DNA of 64,000 nucleotides, from assembly GCA_030407085.1 (NCBI GenBank), contig CM059585.1, forward strand, positions 115,805,501-115,869,500, written 5' to 3'. The notes below the pieces were generated by a model. That model did not search any database, was not told the DNA's origin, and saw only the letters and a list, made by a program, of their open reading frames with translations. This DNA is from Trichopria drosophilae. Taxonomy: Eukaryota > Arthropoda > Insecta > Hymenoptera > Diapriidae. Of the stretch, positions 39,354 through 49,400 are shown in pieces. Within the stretch, counting starts at the first letter, position 1; each line of letters opens with the position of its first letter. Made by a program: the position numbers and the translations under genes.

Positions 39354-39547
39354 CAGTAGAGTCCCGGTATAATTGCGTCTCGCTATATTTACATTCCAGC
39401 ATTTTTTCCGGGTTCCGTCTCGCTATATTTACCTGTCGGCGCTCCATTTCCCCCACCTTGTTGGCTGGGGCCTGAGGAAGAGTCTGCTGTGACGTCAGGA
39501 ACATAACGCGACTGAGGGAAGGGGGAGAATATACCGGGATTCTAATG
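39354..39547. mobile_element. pogo-like MITE, copy B (inverted relative to A)
   Basis: Starts CAGTAGAGTCCCGGTATA and ends TATACCGGGATTCTAATG, flanked by TA at 39352-39353 and 39548-39549. The interior shares GTGACGTCAGGAACATAACG and the CTTGTTGGCTGGGGCCTGAG segment with copies A and C in the opposite orientation. Open frames on both strands are fragments of the repeat. Confidence 0.8.
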
Positions 39548-39776
39548 TATGGGGATTTTAAATACGCAGAAACGTGAAAAATCGCGTTTTTTTTTTCAAA
39601 TTTGTCAGGAAAATATTCCTATTACTAAAATATATTTTTTAAATATTTAAAAACTAATAACGTAACGTCCAAAAAATGTCAGATAAACCTTTACAAAAAA
39701 CGGTAAATATTACATTTATATTTATAATATGATATTAAATATAAACATTTTTATCTGCTTATATTCTCTACATTTC

Positions 39777-39955
39777 TCTAAAGTGAAAATTTACTCTTTA
39801 AGGAATGAAAATTCATTTTTAAAGGTGTAAAAATTCATTCATTAAGGAGTGAAAACTAAACTACTCAAATAGAATCACGAATTCTCACTCCTAATGTGTG
39901 AACAGTCACTCTTTGTCACAGTGGTTTCTCAGAATTTTCACTCGAAAGAAATGTA
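39777..39955. repeat. GAGTGA-family copy
   Basis: Repeated words AAAATTTACTCTTTAAGGAA, AAATTCATTCATTAAGGAGT and ATTTTCACTCGAAAGAAATG mark a diverged single copy. Confidence 0.6.
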
Positions 39956-40489
39956 CAGAGACTTTGAAAACCGTGTCTTTGAAAATTCATTTTTTGCACA
40001 TTTTGCAGCATTTTTGTATGTTTTGAACAAATTTTTTTTGTCTAATATAGACACTACATTTTATCTTAAAGATAAAATTTTGAAAAATCACCTTTAATTA
40101 TTATAAAGAATTTGAGAAACAAACCAAAAATGAATTATCAAAAATATTGAAATTTATGAAAGAAGAAACATTTTCTGTACATTTTTTGAAACAAATAATC
40201 TTTCATTATGCAAATAATGTGAAAAAAAAGTTTTTTCGTGTTTTTTCTCACCCACAGTTGTGTCAAAAAAAAAATATTTAAATTTTTGTCATCATTTTAC
40301 ATGGAAAATTCAGAATTAGGTCTACTTAAATCACAGCATTTAATTTTCCAATTATAACAGGTAAATTATTAAAAAACACATTTAGTTATAAAAGGAAACG
40401 TCGATTTATTAAATCGCGCTCGATTTACACAATCAAAACAAAACATTTTGTTGATACGGAAATCTACAAGTTACCAGCGTCTATAGTTT

Positions 40490-41760
40490 ATTGCTAGATT
40501 TATAAAGTTAGTAATTACAATGGATAGTTTCCAAAATGCTGCTAGTAAAATGAGCAGAATAAACTGAAAATATTAAAGGAGTAAAATGTAGGCCACTAAT
40601 TGAATTAGTAATCATTTTTAATAATAAAGATTGAAAAAACTACTAATTGTTGATTGGAATGTAACTAATTCATTTTAGTAACATGGTATTAAAAAATACA
40701 ATTACTAATTTGAAGTTAGTGGAAATTGACTAATGAATTACTAGTTTTAAAGCTACTATGTCAGCTTTAAAACTAAAACTAAATTAAAATTAAAATAAAA
40801 TTTCTAGTTTGTAGTTTGTTACCACGTTTATAAAGTTAGCAATGAGAATAGACAGTTTCCAAAATTATGTTAGGAAAGTGTGTAGAATGATAAAAAATTA
40901 CAAAAGAAGGAGTAAAATGTCAGTCACTAATTGAATTAGTAATCATTTTTATTCATACAAAAAACTACTAATTCGCGAGTAAAAACTACTAATTCTCTGT
41001 TCAATTTTAACTAATTCATTTCAGTAAAGAGATGAGAAAAATTACAATTACTAATTTGAAATTAGTACCACTTGACTTATGAATCACAATTTTTTACTTT
41101 TTATTAATACTCTACTCTCTAATATTGAATAAGTTACAAACCAGCATTAATTTTTACTAATACAGAATGAAAACAGCTACTAATTCATTAGTAAAATTTG
41201 ACTAATTCAGCTTAGTAGTAAGGGATAAATGCAAACCAATTTGAATTTAGTCGAACTTGACTAATGGCTTAGTACTCTTTACTCTTTATTAGCAAAAATC
41301 ATTACTAATTCAATTAGTCACAGATTTTTCACTTAGTAGGATTTAACTAATTTACATTTAGAGAATAAGTATTTAAGAAATGATAGGTATAGACCGACAG
41401 AAAATATGTTTGGAACTCTCTAAATCTGAATTAGTTAAAACTTACTAAGTAAAAAGTCATTGACCAATTCAATTAGTAATGATTTTTACTAATAACGGTA
41501 AGAAATATTATTTCAATAGTCAAATTATACTAAATTGAAATTATCACGCATTCAAATTATTGTAATTAGGATTTTTTTACTACGTTTAGTAAAAATTAAT
41601 ATATGAAAGTCCATTAGTGGTAAAAATGATAGTCCAATATTTTACTCCTCCAATACTAATTTGTGACTGATTCGAAATTAGTGACTACTGCACTAATACA
41701 GAGTAATCAGTCAAGATGTACTCAGTTCAAATTAGTAATTACATTTTTTTTTATCTCATT
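40490..41760. repeat. TTAGT/ACTAA-family tandem block
   Basis: Many alternating ACTAATT and AATTAGT words, with ATTAGTAATCATTTTTA-like phrases near 40600, 40940, 41290 and 41480. Units are more diverged than at 26.5 kb. The block ends directly against the GAGTGA copy at 41774. Confidence 0.7.
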
Positions 41761-41773
41761 ACTAAAATGAATT

Positions 41774-41955
41774 TAATGAAGAGTTTACTCTTTATGGAGT
41801 TAAAATATTGACCCACTCTAATAAGAGTTAATTTTCACTCCAGACAGAGCGAGTTTTCCCATGCAGTGTCTTGACTCGTTAAGAGTGAGAATTCTTTTAT
41901 TCAATACTGTGGCTCAATTTCACTCTATTATCAGTGAATGTTCACTTCAAGGGAT
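41774..41955. repeat. GAGTGA-family copy
   Basis: AGTTAATTTTCACTCCAGAC, GTTAAGAGTGAGAATTC and AGTGAATGTTCACTTCAAGG followed by GATTTAGAAAG place it in the same family. Confidence 0.65.
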
Positions 41956-42331
41956 TTAGAAAGTAGTTGGTAGCTGCGGTTAATTATTTTTCTCCCTGTA
42001 CCATTTAAAATGTCTATATTTTTATCAAAACTCTTTGAAAAATGAATTTTTTAATGCATTGTATTTAAGAGTAGAGTTAGAGTTCAGTAATCGTTGGGAA
42101 CTTTACCATCTCTAGATTTTTCTTTCATTACTTGTTCCCTTAAGTTCCCTTGAGATTACCTAAAACTCTTTTTTTGACTTCCTCTCCCTCAGTCAGGAGG
42201 AAAAAGGATTCTGTTCATTAAGTGAAAAACTAGTTCTGTTTAACATATCAAGATATTAAAGAAAAGAATCAAATATTAAAGATAAATTTAAAAAATTAAC
42301 GAATACTAAAATCATTCGAGTTAACATCAAT

Positions 42332-42581
42332 GATATTTACCTACTCGGTTCCTCGCCTTCCCCTCCCGTCTCGTTATATTTACCAAAAGAAGGGGAGCAC
42401 CGCTTCTCCCACTCCTCTCAGTCTCGTTATGTTGGTGATGTAACAGCAGGCCCTTCCTGAGGTCCCAGCTCGCAAGGTGGGGGAAAAAGAGAGCGGCGGC
42501 AGGTAAATATAACAAGACGGAACCGGGCAAATGTGATGGGAAGTAAATATAGCGAGACGAAAATATACCGGGACCCAACTG
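42332..42581. mobile_element. pogo-like MITE, copy C, 5' end truncated or decayed
   Basis: The right end TATACCGGGACCCAACTG followed by TA matches the MITE terminus, and the interior (TCTCGTTATATTTACCAAAAG and the GAGGTCCCAGCTCGCAAGGT region) matches copy A in the same orientation. The left terminal repeat is not recognisable. The minus-strand frames here resemble those of copy A only because the DNA is shared. Confidence 0.7.
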
Positions 42582-43350
42582 TACATAGAAAAAATTATTT
42601 AGTATCTGCAGCTAATGTTTGTTTCTTGTATTGAATTTTTTACCTTTTTTTTTTGTATTTTTAATTCAGTAACAAATTAAGTACTTGTGAATAAAAATGT
42701 TTAAAGTCAACAAGTTTTTCAAGAAATAAAGCCTCTTTAAAAACAATTCATTTTTCAAAATTATCGAAAAATTTTAGTACGACATAATTTGTACTGATAT
42801 TTTGATCCTCTGAATCATTCAATAAAGTTTTCAATCTTGACATGACATTTCTAACATAAGTTGCAAACACGCGACGGCTTAAGGAGGATGAAGGGCTCGA
42901 AAATGGGCAAATCGGCAAAGGGATGTGTGAAAAGCAAACGAGACCCTGGGGTGTACCCATACACGGGGTATATACGACCTCCACGGGAACATAAATCGCG
43001 GATTTCCCGGTGGTCAGGAAGAACTGCGCTTAAATCTTACCCTATTTTCCTTGTCGAAAGATAAAAAGTTTTTTCGCCGACATGACAATGGCATCGATCT
43101 ACATAAAAAAACGATTGAAACAGCATAAACTGGATTTCAAAGAATTCCGGGTATTTTACTTGGTATATACACTAATAAAAATCTTAAGAAATAGACCTGT
43201 TACGTCATCACTTATTTTAGTCTGTTTTGTCTACTCGGGTAAAAAATATTGATCACAATAAAAAAGTGAGCATTTCTTAAACGTATTTGGCCAAGTTTAA
43301 GACTAAAAGAATAATTTTACGATTTTACGAAATTTTGTTAATAAAAAAAA

Positions 43351-43412
43351 TCTGCCCTATTGGGAATTGAACCGTACCTTAACAACCGCTTCGCTCTGGG
43401 TGTCGCAAGATG
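43351..43412 (-). tRNA. tRNA-like fragment (D-arm and T-arm words, no anticodon arm)
   Basis: On the minus strand GAGCGAAGCGGTTGTTAAGG (A-box-like) is followed almost directly by the B-box GGTTCAATTCC, then GGGCAGA and a run of T. With no room for an anticodon arm this cannot be a working tRNA. A tRNA-derived retroposon or pol III-type pseudogene is more likely. Confidence 0.3.
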
Positions 43413-43496
43413 CGAATTTCATGTTCTTTTAGAATGTGGCCACAGAATTTGTCTGCTGTCAATGCGTAACAAGTTATAAACAATTTTTTACAAAAA

Positions 43497-44274
43497 AAAA
43501 TGGCGGCTCAGACACGAAAATATTGTTGAAATGTTCGGGAATTTTTTATTTGAAAATGATAGACTACTGGAAAAAATGTTCTTCAACAAAAAGTTCTTAC
43601 AATTCATCAAGGAATACGCTGAAATTTTTTCAGATTTTCTCTATGATTTTTTGAGATTTTGAAAATTGTAAAAAAATTCGGAAAAAGTGTCATAGTATTC
43701 TTTGGTAAATTCCACGAACTTTTGCACGGCAACGTTTTTTCCAATACTATATAATTTTCAAATAATAATGCCAGGACTTTTTTTTTGTAAAAAATGCCCG
43801 AACATTTTTTTTGTAAAAATTTGCGTAATTTTTATTAAAAAAATGTTCAAACACGAAAAAATCGTCAAAAAGTCCTGGAATTATTATTTACAAAAACTAT
43901 TTTTTACAAAAAAAATGTTCGGGAATTTTTTACAAAAAAAATTGCGTTATTTTTTATTAAAAAAATTTTCAAACACGAAAAAATCGTCAAAAAGTCCTGG
44001 AATTATTATTTGAAAATTATATAGTATTGGAAAAAACGTTGCCGTGCAAAAGTTCGTGGAATTTACCAAAGAATACTATGACACTTTTTCCGAATTTTTT
44101 TACAATTTTCAAAATCTCAAAAAATCATCGAAAAAATCTCGAAAAATTTCAGCATATTCCTTGATGAATTGTAAGAACTTTTTGTTGAAGAACATTTTTT
44201 CCAAGAGTCTAGCATTTTCAAATAAAAAATTCCCGAACATTTCAACAATATTTTCGTGTCTGAGCCGCCATTTT
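43497..44274. mobile_element. 778-bp foldback element / long hairpin
   Basis: The outer ends are AAAATGGCGGCTCAGACACG and CGTGTCTGAGCCGCCATTTT. The arms stay near-perfectly complementary for well over 200 bp; GGTAAATTCCACGAACTTTT and CACGGCAACGTTTTTTCCAA on the left are matched by their complements on the right around a centre near 43885. The inner part adds shorter direct repeats of ACACGAAAAAATCGTCAAAA. Open frames of 72-103 codons across it are low-complexity Phe/Lys artefacts. It could be a non-autonomous transposon or, if transcribed, a long hairpin RNA. Confidence 0.8.
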
Positions 44275-44999
44275 GGATACTTTCTCCTATATTTTCAAAA
44301 TTACATCACATACAGTTAAAAAATAGGCCTCGAAAAGACTGATGTGTGTGGAATTGGATGCCATTACCATCAATTTTTTGTAAGAAATTTACATCTAAAA
44401 TATTTTTCAGCAAAAAATAACGAATTTCTTTGCCAAATTGTGGGAGGGAGTAATTTAGATTTATTTATTCGCCCTGGGATATTCCCAAAGGGACTATGGT
44501 AATTAGTATAAACAGGTAACCTTGTTTTGTTTTTGTTTACAAACAAGTCCCGTCTCATCATGAACATTATTTTAATTTCGTTACTATTATTATGTATATT
44601 GACAAACATTTTAACAATTGTTTTCTACAAGGTTGGGATTACAATTTTGGGATTGAATTTTGGTTCATGGAAGATTATTCTCGAACGATATACTAAATTG
44701 TATAAAAATTTGTCGACTATTTTAAAAATATCTAAAATGGCGTTAAATTTTGTTTTGTTATTTTGACCTCTGACACTGTAAATATTAAAAATGGATTTAT
44801 TATCTAAATTGTAATTCTTTTATGAGAGTTGCCTTTTGTAAATTTTAATCCGCCATATTGGATCCATCATTTTGAAGTTAAAAAATCATTAAAGAAGGTT
44901 TTTGAATTTGAAAGTTTTTTGGTATTTTTTATACTACAAAATATTTCGTTTATTAAAAACGTTTTAGATACGATACATTTCCATATTCTAATTCAAATT

Positions 45000-45245
45000 A
45001 GTTACAAACTATATTAATGAAAAGACAAAAATATATTCAATTACTCATCATTTTTACTAATAAGTAATGAAAAACTACTGTTTCTTTACTAAAATATGAA
45101 AACTAATAAACTAAAGTAACTAATAACTAAAATTTTATTTTTACTTTTAGAGCAGTAATTTTTACTATTATTACTAAAAAAATGATTAATTGGTAATAAC
45201 CCACTTTTCAGTTTAGATTAGTAGATTTTTAGCTAATTCATTTTT
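45000..45245. repeat. Diverged TTAGT/ACTAA-family copy
   Basis: TTTTTACTAATAAGTAATGA, AAACTAATAAACTAAAGTAA and GATTAGTAGATTTTTAGCTA carry the family words at lower density. Confidence 0.5.
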
Positions 45246-45869
45246 GGAGAGTATATTAAAACCACAATTTTTTATCACTTTCAAAAGTATTTTTGGATTT
45301 CGCGTCCACCAAATGTAAAACCTTCCAGTTAATACGAAAAAAAGATACAAAAGTCAAGATATAAAAATCGGTGAATATTCATAACCCGTTCAGTTTAAAA
45401 TCCTCCCCAGGCTAATTTCTTGGTTAAATATGCGCAGAACCATCAAAAGGCAGAATATACACATCGTCACGCAATGTCCGAATATTTCGCGTTAGTATTC
45501 CTATTCCATATTTGTATACCTGTTCTTCCACGTGCCTGTCGATGTTAACTTAATTTTACATCATTTAAGGCACTATTTTCGGTCGGGAATAAATTGAAGT
45601 CAAATATTTGATGTTTGGCAAGTCCGCAAACCCAAAACACAAACGTGTAATTCCATTTTTTTCCCTACTGTTTACTTACGATTTGCAATATTTGTACAAA
45701 TGTTATTTTGAATATTCAAATAAATTATTTGAATTGAATTCCAGTATTTTAATTTCATCCCATCATCTAAGAATAATTAGAAAATAATAGAAACAAGTTT
45801 AATTGCCCCGTAGACACGACGAATAATTTTTGACGATTTTTTAAATCATTTCTTTATTAAAAAAAAAAT

Positions 45870-45905
45870 TTCCGCGCCCGGACTTGAACCCGGGGTGTTT
45901 TGATC
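45870..45905 (-). tRNA. tRNA T-arm-like fragment
   Basis: On the minus strand CACCCCGGGTTCAAGTCCGG contains a perfect B-box/T-loop followed by GCGCGGAAA and a T run. No D-arm or anticodon arm is seen upstream. It is the third such fragment on the same strand in this intron. Confidence 0.25.
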
Positions 45906-46020
45906 TTTTATAATAGTATATTTTGTTCTCTTACAACATTTAAACCTGCTTCAGCAGGATGTCAATTATGAGACAATGTCAAATGAAGATCATTAATCAA
46001 AAATGATTTGGTTTTTTCAG

Positions 46021-46472
46021 AAGTTCAGAGGATCACGGACCCAGCGGAAGTGGCGGCGGAGGCGGCAGCGATCGGGTCAGCGAGGACCGGAGTTTCGAAT
46101 CGCGAGGCTCGCACAGCAGTTTCTACGTCAGCGAGAGCAGGAGCAACCGCGTGGGCGGCGTCGGCGTCGGCGGTAGTGGCGTCGTCGTCGGGCACTCGGT
46201 TGACCCGGGCAGCGGTGAGCCCGGGGGCTACATACCTCGGGGTAGGCCGCCACCGAGCAGTTCCTACCACGTGACGTCGTCGAGGGCGAGGGACCGGCTG
46301 TACCCGCGAACGGGCCCCTATTCGGGTGTGCCGCAACCCCCGCCTCACCTAGACCGGCACCGCACCAGCTTGCCGTCCTCGTCCTGGTCCAGCTACGAGT
46401 CGAGCTCCAGGTACAGCTCCGTACCACCACCACCGTCCCCCGCCTCCGTCGAAGTTTACCAGGAAGAACCAG
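46021..46472 (+). CDS. spen: spen exon: Ser/Gly/Pro-rich linker between RRM1 and RRM2
   Basis: Acceptor TTTTTTCAG, donor CCAG|GTACGA. The exon enters with the last base of a Gly codon and leaves with one base of the next codon. It encodes about 151 residues (visible residues 100-250): a GPSGSGGGGG run, a Ser/Arg-rich stretch, a Gly/Val run, then Pro/Ser/Tyr-rich sequence ending SPASVEVYQEEPG. No folded domain is visible. Spen proteins have a long low-complexity spacer between RRM1 and RRM2, which this matches. GC content is far above the flanking introns, and open frames in other phases and on the minus strand across this exon are GC-driven shadows. The exon is isolated between introns of 31.3 and 4.1 kb. 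Confidence 0.88.
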
Positions 46473-49400
46473 GTACGAATACATCGAGTCCTTTGGTTGT
46501 AAGGATTTGGTTGCTCGTAATCTAACTCGTAATTTGGTTGTAAGAGTTTGGGTGACTCGTTAATCTTGTTGACCAACTAAGATTGGTGTAAAGAAGCGTA
46601 TGAATGTTGATACTCAATATTTTAAATGCAACCGAACAAGTAAACCGTTTGGTTCTCTTTTAATTATTCGTTAATTTTTCCATTTTACTATATTTTGGTT
46701 ACAAGATGTCAAGTAAAGAAAATCTAAATGCGGAAAACGAAACTCTGGAAATTCTAACCAAAATAAACCGTTTGGTTCTCTTATAACCTTTCTTAGTTCT
46801 TTCTATCTTGGTATACTTGTTGATCTTTGTGTGAAACAAACGATAAAATGTGTAACTATCATACCATGAAGTATAGACATTCCAACCGAAATGAACCATT
46901 TGGTTGTCTTCTGACTCTTGGTTAATGGCTTAATCTTACTGTATTTATTAATTCATCCAAGAACCTGAACTGTGAAAATTCCAACCAAAATGAACCGTTT
47001 GGTTTTTGTTTCAAATCTTCATCTTTGCTTTCCACATGACTATCTGTTGATTTTCTTGACAAACCATTAAAAAGGTATACGCAAACCTGAACTGTGTAAT
47101 TTTTGTGTTAGTAAACCGTTTGGTTCTCTTTTAACCCTCTCCTTTTTTCACAATTTAGAATAATTGATGTCAAACTAATAATTAGATGCAAAATAATAAA
47201 TTTTAAAGCGTCGAATCCTAAATGCAGTATTGAAATTCAAACGGAACTGAACCGTTTGGTTCTTTTTTAAGACTTGTGTTTCATGTTACTATATTTGTGC
47301 ATCTTTCGGGCAAACTAACGATAAGAAGTAACGTACCGAAACTTTTAACTATAAAAACCTGAACTGTGAAAATTCCAACCAAAATGAACCGTTTGGTTTT
47401 TGTTTCAAATCTTCATCTTTGCTTTCCACATGACTATCTGTTGATTTTCTTGACAAACCATTAAAAAGGTATACGCAAACCTGAACTGTGTAATTTGTGA
47501 GCAAATTAAACCGTTTGGTTCTCTGTTAACCCTTCCCTTTTTTCACAATTTACAATAATTGATGCCAAACTAATAATTAGATGCAAAATAATAAATTTTA
47601 AAGCGTCGAATCCTGAATGCAGCGTTGAAAGTCAAACGGAACTGAACCGTTTGGTTTTTTTTTAAGACTTGCGTTTCGTGTTACTATATTTGTGCATCTT
47701 TCGGGCAAACTAACGATAAGAAGTCACATACCGAAACTTTTAACTATAAAAACCTAAACTATGAAAATGGCGATCTAAATAAACCGTTTGGTTTTCTCTT
47801 TGAAACATTTGTCTTACTCTCTATTTTACTACATTTAATAATCTTCTCGACACTATTAATAAGGTGTCTAAGAACTGAACTTCTGATTGCGTCAGTATGA
47901 ACAACAGAAATTCAAACCGAAGTGAACCGTTTTGTTCTATATTAATTATTTGTTTGGCTTCTCATCTTAGTATATGTTCTCAATTCTTTGATTGGTTAAT
48001 AATACGACGTCGACTAAGGGAACCTCTATCCGGTAAACTGAAAATTATTGTATTCATAACCAAACAAGAGAACCGTTTGGTTATCTTTCATACTGACGTC
48101 TAACTTGATGTTTTTTTTTATTGTTGATATGTTGATAATGAAATGTCCAATCAAGAAATTATAGAAACCTGGACTATAGAAATTCTAACCTAAGTGAATC
48201 ATTCGGTTCTCTTTTTACTTTTCCTTTCGCTCTCCATCGTATTGTTTTTGTTCGTCTTTCTGATAAACTGACATTGATAACTTCTAACTGCATAAACAGG
48301 AATTAAATATTGAAATTCTAGCCTGAAGTGTACCGTTTGGTTTAATTTCGAGCCTTCATTACTCTCTTGATTTTACTAAATTTATTAACTTTTCGCCAAA
48401 CGAAAGGTAAGCTGACACATACCGAAATTACGCGAACGTAAACTATGGAAATCCAGACGAAGAGAACCGTTTGGTTTGGTTAACTCTTTGTTTTGCTCTA
48501 CATCTTACTTTATTTGTTGATCTTCCTGATAAACTTACATTAAGTAAAAATCTTTAGCGTAAAACAGGAATTAAATACTGAAATTCCATCCCGAAGTGAA
48601 CCGTTTGGTTTACTTTTATGCCTTCGTTATCATAACCGCCTTACTGTATTTTTTAACATTTTTATAAACTAAGAGTACGATGTCAAATAACAAAACGTCT
48701 AATCACGCGAACCTGAACCATGGGAAACCAACGGAAGGCAACCGTTTGGTTCTTATTTTACTCTTTATTATGCGCTTCATTTTAATATATTTGTTGATCT
48801 TCTTGATAAATAACATGTCAAATAAGGAAACATGTAGCTGAAAGAAACCTGATGAAATTCTAACCGAAGTAAACCGTTTGGTTGTTAAGTATTGTTCTCC
48901 ATCTTATAATAGTTGTGGATCTTCCTGATTGATCAATTATAAGATGTCACATGCCGAAATTTCTAATTACGAAAACCTGAAGGAAATTACAACCGAAATT
49001 AACTATTTGGTTCTGTTAATTCTTGGTTGTGGTCTACATCTTACTTTGTTCATCTTCCTTATAAATTAATAATAACATGTCAAGTAACGGTCTTTTCATG
49101 TGTACAAATCAATTGAACAGTTTAATTTCCAACCGAAGTGAACCGTTTGGTTGTTTTTTCAAACTTGTTCTTCATCGTACTATATTTACGAAGCTTCCTG
49201 ATTTACGAATGATAAGATATCACATATCGAAATTTCTAGCTAGGAAAATTACAACTTTAATGAACCGTTTGGTTGTATTGAATCTTCTGCTCCACAACTG
49301 ATTATATTTGTTGATCTTCCTAATAAACTATTAATAAAATGTTAAATAACGAATCTTCTAACTGCGTAAACCTAATGAACTGAAGTGAACCGTTTGGTTA

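Larger units (their letters stand above)
14680..46020 (+). other. spen: 31.3-kb spen intron between RRM1 and the linker exon
   Basis: The intron is bounded by GTAAGT at 14680 and TTTTTTCAG ending at 46020, with matching codon phase on both sides. No coding exon was recognised inside. It is AT-rich and heavily populated by simple-sequence arrays, palindromic repeats, foldback elements and MITE-like insertions, each listed separately. Stretches without listed features (about 14.7-16.0, 16.7-18.2, 18.5-19.4, 19.5-22.2, 27.1-27.8, 32.2-33.2, 33.4-35.2, 35.9-36.6, 38.0-38.8, 42.6-43.3 and 44.3-45.0 kb) are AT-rich sequence where I see nothing specific. Long introns of this kind often carry enhancers and alternative promoters. 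Confidence 0.85.

Noticed and set aside
35651..42578. Similar minus-strand frames at 35651-35911 and 42327-42578, which look like a conserved small protein
   Set aside because: The similarity comes from shared MITE DNA (copies A and C). The copies are short, contain the terminal repeats in the frame and encode no transposase motif.
43702..44319. Phe/Lys-rich frames of 91-103 codons
   Set aside because: They span the arms of the 778-bp inverted repeat; complementary arms create paired low-complexity frames.
46008..46576. Alternative + and - frames across the 46-kb exon
   Set aside because: GC-driven shadows; the chosen frame is fixed by phase at both splice sites.
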